DNA from: Cololabis saira
Lineage: Eukaryota; Chordata; Actinopteri; Beloniformes; Belonidae
Direction: 5' to 3'
Assembly (NCBI RefSeq): GCF_033807715.1
Contig: NC_084592.1
Coordinates: 24,003,501-24,067,500, forward strand
DNA: 64,000 nt
The position numbers were made by a program, and so were the translations under genes. Shown piece after piece: positions 46,579 to 58,749 of this stretch (the first letter of the stretch is position 1; the number at the start of each line of letters is the position of its first letter). A model generated the notes under the pieces. It did not search any database. It saw only the letters and a program-made list of their open reading frames with translations, and had not been told where the DNA came from.

Positions 46579-46760
46579 AGGGCCCGAGCACTTGCAGTGC
46601 GAAGGCCCTATTGTATTTGCAGGAATTTTTATTATTAGGGCCCGAGCACCTTCAGTGCGAAGGCCCTATTGTATCTGTAGGAATTCTTCGCGTTATTATT
46701 ATTAGGGCCCGAGCACCTTCAGTGCGAAGGCCCTATTGTATCTGTAGGAATTTTTTTTCT
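46579..46760 (+). repeat. triplicated 5' hairpin end of the composite repeat
   Basis: Three copies of a terminal block start at 46579, 46637 and 46706. Each can fold: agggcccgagcac pairs with gtgcgaaggccct across a short loop. Only the third is followed by the body. Confidence 0.85.
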
Positions 46761-48189
46761 TTTTTCTTCTGACGAAAGGAAGGCCTTTTTGCCCCCCTAA
46801 ACGTGCCCAAAAAGTCACCAAATTTTGCATGCAAGACAGGCCTGGCGAAAAATTTGATATTTAATGGGTTACATTAATGGCCGTGGCAAAATGGCTCAAC
46901 AGCGCCCCCTAGAAAACTTTGTGCCTCAAGCCCCACGATACGGTTTGACGTACATGCACGAAAATCGCTACACACCTGTATCAGTACACAACTTAAAGAA
47001 AAGTCTCTTGGCGACATGGCCGAAACTGAACAGGAAGTCGGCCATTTTGAATTAATCGTGTCACTTTGGCGCAATTTATGCCATTCCTTCGGCAGTTAAT
47101 ACGGCCCGAACTGTAACGTTCACTCAGGTGTGTTATACATCAAAATGTGCGTCTCCATCCTGCGACAACACGCATTACTTTTCTCTTTCAAAAGCGTTAC
47201 TGTGGCGACGCTAGCCGCCAAAAAGCGCGGCCACCCTTCATCTGGTTGGTTCAGACAGAAAAAACTTTGCGCCTCAAGCCCCACAATACGGTTTGACGTA
47301 CATGAACGAAAATCGGTACACACCTGTATCATGTCGCAACTTAAAGAAAAGTCTCTTGGCGCCATGGCCGAAACCGAACAGGAAGTCGGCCATTTTGAAC
47401 ATTCTGAATTAATCGCGTAATTTTGGAGCAATATGAGCCATTCCTTCGAGAATTAATACGGCCCGAACCGTAATGTGCACCCAGGTGTGTTATACATCAA
47501 AATGTGCGTCTCTATCCTGCGACTACGTGCATTACTTTTCTCTTTCAAAAGTGTTACCGTGGCGACACTAGACGCCAAAAAGCGCGCCCCCCTTCATCTG
47601 ATTGGTCCATATTTGATAGTTCCCCAAAAGTCACCATATTTTGCATGCAAGGCAGGCCTGGCGATAAATTTGATATTTCTTGGTTTGTATTTATGGGCGT
47701 GGCAAAATGGCTCAACAGCGCCCCCCGGAAAACTTTGTGCCTCAAGCCCCACGATACGGTTTGACGTACATGCACGAAAATCGCTACACACCTGTATCAT
47801 GTCGCAACTTAAAGAAAAGTCTCTTGGCGCCATGGCCGAAACCGAACAGGAAGTCAGCCATTTTGAAATTATTGTGTAATTTTGGCGCAATTTATGCCAT
47901 TCTTTCGGCAATTAATACGGCCTGAACCGTAACGTGCACCCAGGTGTGTTATACATCAAAATGTGCGTCTTCATCTTGCGACTACGCGCATTACTTTTCT
48001 CTTTCAAAAGTGTTACCGTGGCGACGCTAGACGCCAAAAAGCGTGCCCCCCTTCATCTGATTGGTCCATATTTGATAGTTCTCCAAAAGTCACCAAATTT
48101 TGCACGCAAGCCAGGCCTGGCGATAAATTTGATATTTCATGGTTTGCATTAATGGGCGTGGCCTAACGGCTCAACAGCGCCACCTAGAA

Positions 48190-48510
48190 TACTTTTCTCT
48201 GCCATAACTTTTGAATGGTTTGACATAAAGAGTCGTGGGTGGTGTCATGGGACTCGGTATTGAGTCCTTGACCATAATTGGTGAAAATTAGCCCCGCCCC
48301 TTCTTCTGATTGGTTGTCCCGATTTTCTGCTATAACTTTTGAATGTTTTGACATAGAGAGTCGTGGGTGGTGTCATCAGATTCTGTATGGAGTCCTTGAC
48401 CTTCATTGGCCTGAATTAGCCCCGCCCCTTCTTCTGATTGGTCGTCCCTTTTTTCTGCTATAACTTTTGAATGGTTTGACATAGGAAGTCGTGGGTGGTG
48501 TCATTTCTGA
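48190..48510 (+). repeat. 128-bp satellite array, unit 1 (2 full copies)
   Basis: The landmark agccccgccccttcttctg occurs at 48290 and 48418, exactly 128 bp apart. Each copy contains tgctataacttttgaatg and gtcgtgggtggtgtcat. Confidence 0.93.
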
Positions 48511-49825
48511 TATGCTTATGGGGGCGGTGGCCGTGAGTGCGAGGGCCCGTTCATCGCTGCTTGCAGCTTTAATTATTATTATTATTTTTCTGACGAAAGG
48601 AGGGCCTTTTTGCCCCCCTAAACGTGCCCAAAAAGTCACCAAATTTTGCATGCAAGTCCGGCCTGGCGAAAAATTTTATATTTAATGTTTTGCATTAATG
48701 GGCGTGGCAAAATGGCTCAACAGCGCCCCCTTGAAAACTTTGTGCCTCAAGCCCCACGATACGTTTTGACGTACATGCACGAAAATCGGTACACACCTGT
48801 ATCATGGCCCAACTTAAAGAAAAGTCTCTGGGCGTCAAGTCGAGAAACCGAACAGGAAGTCGGCCATTTTGAATTAATCGTGTCATTTTGGCGAAATTTA
48901 TGCCTTCCTTCGGCAGTTAATACGGCCCGAACCGTAACGTGCACCCAGGTGTGTTATACATCAAAATGTGCGTCTCCATCCTCCGACACCACGCATTACT
49001 TTTCTCTTTCAAAAGTGTTACCGTGGCGACGCTAGACGCCGAAAAGCGCGCCCACCCTTCATCTGATTGGTTCAGACAGAAAAAACTTTGCGCCTCAAGC
49101 CCCACAATACGGTTTGACGTACATGAACGAAAATCGCTACACACCTGTATCATGTCACTACTTAAAGAAAAGTCTCTTGGCGCCATGGCCGAAACAGAAC
49201 AGGAAGTCGGCCATTTTGAACATTCTGATTTAATCGCGGAATTTTGGAGCAATATATGCCATTCCTTCGAGAATTAATACGGCCCGAACCGTATCGTGAA
49301 CCCAGATGTGTTATACATCAAAATGTGCGTCTCCATCCTGCGACTACACGCATTACTTTTCTCTTTCAAAAGTGTTACCGTGGCGACGCTAGACGCCAAC
49401 AAGCGCACCCCCCCTTCATCTGATTGGTCCATATTTGATAGTTCCCCAAAAGGCACCAAATTTGGCATGCAAGCCAGGCCTGGCGATAAATTTGATATTT
49501 CATGGTTTGCATTAATGGGCGTGGCAAAATGGCTCAACAGCGCCCCCCGGAAAACTTTGTGCCTCAAGCCCCACAATACGGTTTGACGTACATGCACGAA
49601 AATCGCTACACACCTGTATCATGGCACAACTTAAAGAAAAGTCTCTTGGAGCCATGGCCGAAACCGAACAGGAAGTCGGCCATTTTGAAATCTGATTGGT
49701 CCATATTTGATAGTTCTCCAAAAGTCACCAAATTTTGCATGCAAGACAGACTTGGCGATAAATTTGATATTTCATGGTTTGCATTAATGGGCGTGGCCTA
49801 ACGGCTCAACAGCGCCCCTTAGAAT

Positions 49826-50270
49826 ACTTTTATCTGCCATAACTTTTGAATGGTTTGACATAGGAAGTTGTGGGTGGTCTCATGGGACTCTGTAATGAGT
49901 CCTTAAGCTTCGTTGGCCTTAATTAGCCCCGCCCCTTCTTCTGATTGGTTGTCCCGATTTTCTGCTATAACATTGGAATGGTTTGACATAGGAAGTCGTG
50001 GGTTGTGTCATGGGACTCTGTAATGAGTTCTTAAGCTTCGTTGGCCTTAATTAGCCCCGCCCCTTCTTCTGATTGGTTGTCCCGATTTTCTGCTATAACT
50101 TTGGAATGGTTTGACATAGGAAGTCGTGGGTGGTGTCATGGGACTCTGTAATGAGTTCTTAAGCTTCGTTGGCCTTAATTAGCCCCGCCCCTTCTTCTGA
50201 TTGGTTGTTCCTTTTTTCTGCTATAACTTTTGAATGGTTTGACATAGAGAGTCGTGAGTGGTGTCATTTC
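49826..50270 (+). repeat. 128-bp satellite array, unit 2 (3 copies)
   Basis: The same landmark occurs at 49925, 50053 and 50181, each spaced exactly 128 bp. Confidence 0.93.
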
Positions 50271-51427
50271 TGATATGCTTATGGGGGGCGGTGGCCGTGA
50301 GTGCGAGGGCCCGTTCATCGCTGCTTGCAGCTTTAATTATTATTATTATTTTTTTTTTTCTTCTGACAAAGTGATGGCCTTTTTGCCCCCCTTAACATGC
50401 CCAAAAAGTCACAAAATTTTGCACCCAAGTCAGGCCTGGCGAAAAATTTGATATTTAATAGTTTGCATTAATGGGCGTAGTAAAATGGCTCAACAGCGCC
50501 CCCTTGAAAACTTTGTGCCTCAAGCCCCACGATACGGTTTGACGTACATGCACGAAAATCGGTACACACCTGTATCATGGGACAACTTAAAGAAAAGTCT
50601 CTTGGCGTCATGCCCGAAACCGAACAGGAAGTCGGCCATTTTGAATTAATCGTGTCACTTTGGCGCAATTTATGCCATTCCTTCGAGAGTTAATTCAGCC
50701 CGAACCGTATCGTGAACCCAGGTGTGTTATACATCCAAAATGTGCGTCTCCATCCTGCGACTACACGCATTACTTTTCTCTTTCAAAAGTGTTACCGTGG
50801 CGACGCTAGAAGCCAAAAAGCGCACCCCCCCTTCATCTGATTGGTCCATATTTGATAGTTCCCCAAAAGGCACCAAATTTGGCATGCAAGCCAGGCCTGG
50901 CGATAAATTTGATATTTCATGGTTTGCATTAATGGGCGTGGCAAAATGGCTCAACAGCGCCCCCCGGAAAACTTTGTGCCTCAAGCCCCACAATACGGTT
51001 TGACGTACATGCACGAAAATCGCTACACACCTGTATCATGGCACAACTTAAAGAAAAGTCTCTTGGAGCCATGGCCGAAACCAAACAGGATGTCGGCCAT
51101 TTTGAATAAATTGTGTCATTTTGGCAAAATTTATGCCATTCCTTCGGCAGTTAATTCAGCCCGAACCGTAACGTGCACCCAGGTGTGTTATACATCAAAA
51201 TGTGCGTCTACATCCTGCGACTACACGCATTACTTTTCTCTTTCAAAAGTGTTACCGTGGCGACGCTAGACGCCAAAAGGTGCGCCCCCCCCTTCATGTG
51301 ATTGGTCCATATTTGATAGTTCTCCAAAAGTCACAAAATTTTGCATGCAAGCCAGACTTGGCGATACATTTGATATTTCATGGTTTGCATTAATGGGCGT
51401 GGCCTAACGGCTCAACAGCGCCCCCTA

Positions 51428-52135
51428 CAATACTTTTATCTGCCATAACTTTTGAATGGTTTGACATAGGAAGTTGTGGGTGGTGTCATGGGACTCTGTA
51501 ATGAGTCCTTAAGCTTCGTTGGCCTTAATTAGCCCCGCCCCTTCTTCTGATTGGTTGTCCCGATTTTCTGCTATAACATTGGAATGGTTTGACATAGAGA
51601 GTCCTGGGTGGTGTCATGGGACTCTGTAATGAGTCATTGACCTTCATTGGCCAGAATTAGCCCCGCCCCTTCTTCTGATTGGTTGTCCCTTTTTTCTGCT
51701 ATAACTTTGGAATGGTTTGACATAGGGAGTCGTGGGTGGTGTCATGGGAATCTGTAATGAGTTCTTAAGCTTCGTTGGCCTTAATTAGCCCCGCCCCTTC
51801 TTCTGATTGGTTGTCCTGATTTTCTGCTATAACTTTGGAATGGTTTGACATAGGGAGTCGTGGGTGGTGTCATGGGAATCTGTAATGAGTTCTTAAGCTT
51901 TGTTGGCCTTAATTAGCCCCGCCCCTTCTTCTGATTGGTTGTTCCGATTTTCTGCTATAACTTTGGAATGGTTTGACATAGAGAGTCGTGGGTGGTGTCA
52001 TCAGATTCTGTATGGAGTCCTTGACCTTCATTGGCCTGAATTAGCCCCGCCCCTTCTTCTAATTGGTTGTTCCTTTTTTCTGCTATAACTTTTGAATGGT
52101 TTGACATAGGAAGTCGTGGGTGGTATCGTTTCTAA
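51428..52135 (+). repeat. 128-bp satellite array, unit 3 (5 copies)
   Basis: The same landmark occurs at 51531, 51659, 51787, 51915 and 52043, each spaced exactly 128 bp. Confidence 0.93.
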
Positions 52136-52206
52136 TATGCTTATGGGGGGTGGTGGCCGTGAGTGCGAGGGCCCGTTCATCGCTGCTTGCAGCTTTAATT
52201 ATAATT

Positions 52207-53460
52207 TGAATTTGTCATTCAGCCAGCAGATGGTGCCAAAGCTCGGGAATCGCTCACGTTAATGCTGCTTGGTGCAAGAAAAACACACTGAAGGAGCTGC
52301 AGTCCTGAAATGCTGACCTCCTGAATTGTAAATAAACCTCCTGATTTGTAGATAAATTACATTATTTAAGGGCAAATAACCACCAAGGCCTGCTTCCTTG
52401 CTTAATTTTGTGGAACCATTCAAATGAAACAAGTCTTAGATCGTATTATTCCAATAAATACTAAGAATACTGAATAAAATGCACTTAAAACATAATGTGA
52501 GAATGCTGTGGTGGGATAAAAAGTCCTGGACTTTTCGGTCTGTTTTCTCCTCGGTGGACCAAAATAGCCCTTCATTTCCCCTTGCAAATGAAGTCAGTGG
52601 AAAAGAAACCAACTTGGAGATGAGAAAAGAGGGAAAGCAAGAGAGCCTCTGAACACTTGCTGTTTTAACATCAAATTACGGAAGTCATTCTCCTCTCTTC
52701 ATCCCCTCTCTGTTCGAAGCAATTGAACTGTGTATAAAAAGAGAATGGTAAAAGAGTAAATGTGATAACAAAAGCTTCAGACGCATTCAAGAATAAATTA
52801 CCTTGCTTAAGTGTATTTCTTTTTCACACTTTTTCCTTCTCTTGCCTCACTCCTTCCTACAGCCTCTTCCTGGTACTCTTCAGTCTGCTTCAACACCGTC
52901 TCTCGACAGTCTGACACCCTTTTGTGCTGTCGATTGAGACGCCTGCCCTGTCGCTGCCAGATGTTGGGTAGCTTCAGATGATGGAGCCCAAGTGTTTGTT
53001 CACAGCTTTTTATATGACTTTGCGTGGGCTGCACTGTGAACAGCACCGCTCAATTACTGTATGTTACCAGGAGGCTAATGAGCACTCCTCAGTCTTGCAG
53101 ACACACACAAGTGCACACATTTAACCAAACACTCCCTGTCAGACATAGAGAGACAGGTTGGGACTGCTAAGATTCGCTGTTGTTTGAGTGCCGATGGATT
53201 CAGCTTCCACTCCCTGAAGTGTTATCGTGTGTGATATGGGAGGGTTATGCGTTGATACACCAAATGCTCTGGTGTTTTCAAGAGTGTGAGCGTGAAATTT
53301 ACCAGCTGTATACTCTCTGGAATTAGTACAGTCACAGTTTTTAAATGAATTTGGGACAACTAGGAATTACCTTGCCTTGGTAATATTGTACTGAGTTCTG
53401 AGCTTTTGTGTCTCCATTACAATATCGACGTTGGTAAGAGAAACAGATCTAGCAAATTAA
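52207..53460. other. nothing recognised
   Basis: No supported exon or repeat. The minus frame at 52807-53046 (79 codons, Arg/Gln/Glu-rich) has no recognised domain. Confidence 0.4.
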
Positions 53461-53578
53461 CACTCAATACCATTTAGTGGTTGCAAAGGACCACTTTCAC
53501 TGTGGTTCCACCCAGCAGTCTTTTTCGGGATGGTGCTGAAATACCTAATCCCAATGGCAGGGACATGTCTTGGATATG

Positions 53579-53709
53579 AAGAAGTCCCAGAACCTCTGGC
53601 TGCAGGGATGTCCCCGATAATGAAGAGATGGTCAAAGCCCCGTAAAGCCACCCTGGAATCCTGCTAATGACTAACACTCATTTGTTTCCCCTTGTGTGGT
53701 AACCACAAG
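53579..53709. repeat. direct repeat copy A (about 130 bp)
   Basis: gaagaagtcccagaacctct ... ttgtgtggtaaccaca is repeated with about 80 percent similarity by eye at 54042-54180, about 465 bp away in the same orientation. The intervening part includes ttccattactggaggtcccc. This looks like an unclassified mobile element with internal duplication, but no terminal structure was established. Confidence 0.7.
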
Positions 53710-54041
53710 GTGCGTTTCCATTACTGGAGGTCCCCGGTAGTTTTTTCAGGGCTGGATCATTGGGACGTGTCTCCATTACCAGATATAACCTCGCAAAAGT
53801 GGCCTTCAGGAACCTTTATGGGGCGAAAAACGTTCCTGTGGTAGAAGAGGTACTCAGATTGGCCTACAGGAGATAACTTGCGGGGGGGTCTCTGCTAATC
53901 AGGATTTCTAAATTACGTCCAGCACTCTCAAATGAACATAAATGATGTGAACACAACTCATTTAAACTTACTGGAAATTTAAACTTGATGCAGGTACAGT
54001 TGATGGAAATTGAGATTTAAAAAAAATACCGAAGATGGATG

Positions 54042-54180
54042 TGAAGAAAGTCCCAAAACCTCTTGCTGCGGGGCTGTCCCTGATAACGGAGAGATGCACC
54101 AACGGTTGAAGTCCCATAAAACCACACGGGAATCCCGCTACTGACTTACACTGATTCAATTTTTCTTGTGTGGTAACCAA
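54042..54180. repeat. direct repeat copy B
   Basis: Partner of 53579-53709: gaagaaagtcccaaaacctc ... cttgtgtggtaaccaaag. Confidence 0.7.
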
Positions 54181-54436
54181 AGTTACTCCTCTCAAGACAT
54201 CACATTGTCCATGAATTCAAAATTATAGCTTTGATCCACAAAATCCAGTTTGCCTTTAATCTCCCCAGTTGGCGCAACTGGAGCTCCAATCGCATGCAGC
54301 TAAAATATTTCGTGAACGCGTCATAAAAAACAACTTTTAGTCTAAATATGGCAGAAAGCCATCTGAATTTATAAAGATTTTACTTAGCTGGGCTCCCAAC
54401 AATGTGCCTACCGTGTCTGAAGGAGACCAAGTGAAC

Positions 54437-54602
54437 ATCCATCCATCCATTTTCTATACCCGCTATATCCTTTGCAGCGTCACGGGGGTCTGCTGGAGCC
54501 TATCCCAGCTCATTACAGGCGAGAGGCAGGGGTTCACCCTGGACAGGGCGCCAGTCTATCGCAGGGCCATATATACATACAGACAGACAACCATGCACAC
54601 AG
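54437..54602 (-). mobile_element. L2-like tail repeat, best-preserved copy
   Basis: In reverse orientation it reads tail atccatccatccattttcta, then tacccgctatatcctttgc, gctggagcctatcccagctc, ggcaggggttcaccctggac and agggcgccagtctatcgcag. This is the reference copy for the fragments at 568, 15590, 28857 and 36043. Confidence 0.8.
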
Positions 54603-57153
54603 CAAGTGACTAGTGGTAAAGAAATTGAAAGAACAAGCAGAGACGGAAATGTTTTCATGAAGTCATGACACTATATCCGGCAGCTGTGAAAAGTATGTTA
54701 TCTGAACTAAAGCCTTCTGGGACAGATGGCTTAGGCTGCACCATATACCTTCAAAACAAGAGAATAGCCCCAATAATAGATGAATAGATGTCCAGAAAGG
54801 CACATTTTTATAGATGTATTAGTCAATTAATTGCATCCCAAATTGTCAATAAGATAGCTAACAGAAGTCAAGATGCACAGGGATGTATATAAGCAACATT
54901 AGTTCATAAAGTAATTTCTATACCCTGACTGCCTTTATATCATATTGGTCGCCCAGCCTACATGTTCCCATAAACTGCATTAGAATACAACCTTGACACA
55001 CTTGAATGTGGTCCAGCTCTGTGCTATCCAGCAGGAATAACCATAGGGGACTCAATGTAAAGCCTGTGTAATCGACTCCGACTGCGTGCAGTATGTCGCT
55101 GTGTGTAAGTATCAGTACCAGGGACAAGTGTCAGAGGGGGGAGGAAAGCGATAAGCCCCAGCAGGCAACAAAGCAACTGCTGAATTAATAATGAAGAATT
55201 TGAAGAGCGTGGGTCAGATTTATCTGCAACTTCAATGCTGATATGAAGATATCAAAAAAGTAATTGTGACTACTGATTAAGCAACACAGTAATCATCCAG
55301 ATAATAACTACTTTGACCATCTTGTCTCTGCATAAACCATCCAATCTACCTCAAACATGGCGGATGTATTGCTGGGAAGTGCAGCGTCAAGTTAAAGGAT
55401 GTTGCAATAAAGTGGTCTTATTTTGAGATTCTTCAACAACTCTACTATCAAGATTCAGGCAGAGCCTAAATCACTGAGTAGTAAAAGGTATTACCATCTT
55501 TTCCCAGTGGTTTGAGGACAGTTCCTCTGAAATCTTTGATGATTTACTACTGAACTGGTTTCAAAAGGCAGAATCACATGAATTCACAATGAGCTATTAA
55601 ATGCCTTTAATCCAGGTGCTGCACCAACATTTTGATTTTGGATGGGGCGGAATCAGCATGGCAAGTCTTTTTGTTGATTTTGCAGTCAAAACCTGCATAC
55701 CCAAGGCTTTAATCATAAGTAAGTTGGTGGAGACTCCTGTATGAGTCACCACAAAAAGCAATTGGTTTTTGCATACATTTTTGCACTGGGTGTAAATTGC
55801 TCTGAATGGGAGGGGTAGGAGATTCCTTTCACAATAGGACAGGTATATTTGATGCCCCCAGGCTCGTAGGGGCCAAGATCTTTGGGCCCAATCACTATAT
55901 CTGATTCATACACAACCAAATGTCTGTGGAAACCTTTCAAGCTTATTTTGCAGAACAGACCACTTCTTGTTTCTTCACCTATGGCTTCAGTACCTCCATA
56001 TCATTACCAACAAAATGACAAGTCACCAACTTTGACTAACTTCTGTTCTGCTTTTCTATTTTAGGCTATATAAACAATACATCTAAGAACATCAACAGAC
56101 AATCTTGTTGTAGGTCCCACTTCATTATAGGTGTGACTGTAACATAAATAATTACAAAAACAGCTTGTTATACATTTGCGTGGGTATCCATACACCGCTG
56201 CCGTCTGTCTTTTACGTGTAAATATAAACATACACAACAGGTACCTGACAAAAGGAAAGTGGGGATTGGTGTGTAGTTCTGGTAGAGAGTGTGTAAGCAT
56301 TCATGTGTTTGTGAGCTGCTGCTCAAGGGAGTGCGGAAGGTTGATGTGGGTGGTAATGAGCAGCCACTCAGTTTCCACAGCAACACTGTAACTCAGTCAG
56401 TCTCCATGGCAACTGATAAAAGCATTAGCTGATTCAGCCTAAATGAAGGTTCATGTCAGAGGGAGGCCAATGGATTTTCTTTTCTTTTTCAAAAATCACT
56501 GCTAAAGGGTGTTTAGAGGCTACTAGGTATATCAAGACCACCTTTGGGTGTAGGCTGTGTCACAAGTCTGAAAGTGGGTTTAGACGTAAAAGCAGTTTTC
56601 ACATATTCATGCAGTCTGGTTCATTTCCTCAAAAATGAAAATGAAATAAGACAATTTGTTGAGTGCATCTGTGTAACAGCTGGATAAGGCAATGATTCAC
56701 CAGGAACCATAATTAGACATTAAAAAGTGAAAAATGTGTTAACTTTGTTTTTAAAGTTTAAAAATGTGGGATAAAAAAAATACAGATGAAAAGCCAAAGA
56801 ATACAGAACGGATGCAGATGAAGATAAGCAATTTAGAGGGGCTATATTATACTAATATTAATTTTTACGTGCCGTTTTTTGTTTTTAAAGTGTTTGAAGT
56901 CATAACCCACTCAATACCTAAAAAAAATAAAAAATAAAAAGATGAACACTGTTGTTGTGTTTAGGGGAGCCTATGTTTTGAATGCCATTCAGATTTGTAG
57001 GGATGTAGCATGTCGTTTTGACATCTCCTAGTCAATCGGCCCGGTCTCACCAGTTCCTCTCAACCTCCTGCTTGATATCGACCCTCTGAGGTCTGCTTCA
57101 TTTTCAAACAATAAAGCTTTGTGGGGGGATATTCTGTTGGCAGCAGCATCGAA

Positions 57154-57154
<1 letters not shown>
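54603..57154. other. nothing recognised except an X-box-like site
   Basis: 2.5 kb without supported exons. gtctccatggcaac at 56400-56413 is an X-box-like sequence with one mismatch in one half. Confidence 0.4.
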
Positions 57155-57247
<93 letters not shown>

Positions 57248-57252
57248 ACACA
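57155..57252. repeat. (CA)n microsatellite
   Basis: About 45 CA units, nearly uninterrupted. Confidence 0.97.
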
Positions 57253-57849
57253 GCAACACAAGCCTCAGAGGATATTACACCCTAGCAGATAGAACGTTTA
57301 TTTTTATTTTATTTATGTATTTATTTTTAACCAATTTGGGCGGTTTTAACTCACAATTCATAACAGGATGATTTTCCTAAAAATGAAAGATGAGACTGGA
57401 AAAAACATAGTTTAGCTATGTTATGAGTGTATTTGGAACGTAACAGATTTTACACAAAAAAAGAATTCTATTATGTTTAATTCTTCAAAAATAATTATAT
57501 TTGCTGTGAGAATAAAACAGTTATTTTAAACTGCATTATGTCTCAAGGGTCTAACAAATATCACACATAACAAATGTTAAAGAAATGTTTCATAATTCTG
57601 AATGAAAACAATAATCAGCCAATACATTGGAATATATTGGAATATCAAATCTATGCATCACAAAATATTGGTATCGCTATCATATTTAAAAATCTTGTAA
57701 CATTTGCGCTCTTTTAAAAACATGAAAAAATTCATCTGCAGAAATCTTAAGTGCACTTTGAAAAAAAAAAAAAAAAAGTATTTTTAAATCCCAGCTCTGG
57801 CTCTATGAACTAGGAACCATGAGAAACCAATCACCAAACCATAACAAAC
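57253..57849. other. AT-rich DNA, nothing recognised
   Basis: A tttattt-rich stretch lies at 57298-57330 and an A-run at about 57760-57777. No gene. Confidence 0.45.
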
Positions 57850-58056
57850 ATTCCTTTAGGCGATCACCACCAGAGGGAGGGTTCGTGCTCGAGCACGTGC
57901 AGTGGGGGAGGAGGCTTGTTTAGACGGGCCATGTTTTCTCAGGAAGTACTGGAGGGAGGGGGAGAGAGACACTATCTCTCTGTGTTGCTGACGTTTTGTT
58001 TTGTTTTAATACTAACAGCAGTGGCATCGCTCAGAAATCCCTTACCCTACCTTTAA
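57850..58056 (-). mobile_element. TTAA-type MITE, right part
   Basis: It ends cagaaatcccttaccctacc-tttaa, the reverse complement of the ttaaaggtagggtaaggg end related to 44371. The left end was not found. Confidence 0.55.
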
Positions 58057-58749
58057 GCACAAAATAAAACAAAAAGGATTTGCGGTAGGAAGCAAAGGGT
58101 GTTATCATTTCCAGTCTAGAAATGAATGTTTAAGTGCTCTACACTCGGAGGCTCCCTCTTGCTCAGACCTGACTCCACTTCAGTCTCATATAGTTCCTCC
58201 GCTTTTGTCAGTAACTTTGTATGGCCGACATTTTTCTCCCAGGCTTCATGATCAACAGTTGCCATGGTAACACAAAGTCATGCCACTGATCTCAAATAAG
58301 AAGCACCGTTCGGAGAGGGAGTGGAGTTAGTAAGCCGGACAGTTCAGAAATGTGCTATTTAAGTAGGGTGAAGAAAACAGCTGTTTTTCTGTGTGATATT
58401 TTGAGCAAAAAATGTCACAGATCTTTCATTGAGGCCAGAAAGTGTGTCAGTTTGTGAAAACAGGGCGTGTTTCTTTTAATAAAACTGAACGTAAACTGCA
58501 ATGAATGTTGCAGTGCTATCCATTCACCTCTTCCACATCACTGGGTTATTCTGTAACCCAGTTAGTGGAAACACAATTAACTGAAAAGGAGAACCGAGCC
58601 TCGACTTTTAATAGTCCTTTACCTACACTGCATTTGTTGTTGAGTAGAACAGAAGAGGGAGCAACTGGACTGGCCTTCGTTTGAAGTCAGATGTAAATTA
58701 AGAGAACGAGGATGAAGCGGAGGGACCAGCCACCTTTAAAGTCCCAAAT
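58057..58749. other. unique DNA with an X-box; possible regulatory region
   Basis: gttgccatggtaac at 58258-58271 fits the RFX X-box consensus fully. The surrounding 200 bp is not visibly repetitive. No exon is called. Confidence 0.4.
58258..58271. promoter_or_regulatory. RFX X-box
   Basis: gttgccatggtaac satisfies GTNRCC, a 2-bp spacer and RGYAAC. It lies about 38 kb upstream of the map2 start exon, if no other gene intervenes. Confidence 0.45.

Larger units (their letters stand above)
46579..52198 (+). mobile_element. 5.6-kb composite repeat of three tandem units
   Basis: This begins agggcccgagcac and ends gcttgcagctttaa, terminal motifs of a widespread but, to me, unclassified fish repeat. 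Three units of about 1.8 kb follow each other: 46579-48580, 48581-50345 and 50346-52198. Each unit contains blocks of 330-460 bp (aactttgtgcctcaagcccc ... gaagtcggccattttgaa, then gtgttatacatcaaaatgtg ... cttcatctgattgg). Next comes a 128-bp satellite array and the end block (gtgagtgcgagggcccgttc ... gcttgcagc). The whole is flanked by the octamer ttataatt at 46571-46578 and 52199-52206, suggesting insertion as a single piece. No transposase or reverse-transcriptase motif was seen. The many open frames on both strands are repeats of each other. Confidence 0.85.

Noticed and set aside
46864..51393. Many open frames of 60-134 codons on both strands sharing the same peptides
   Set aside because: They are repeats of each other in sense and antisense within the tandem composite. 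No known domain is visible, and openness on both strands reflects base composition.
57028..57261. Cys/Val-rich minus-strand frames
   Set aside because: They are produced by the (CA)n array.
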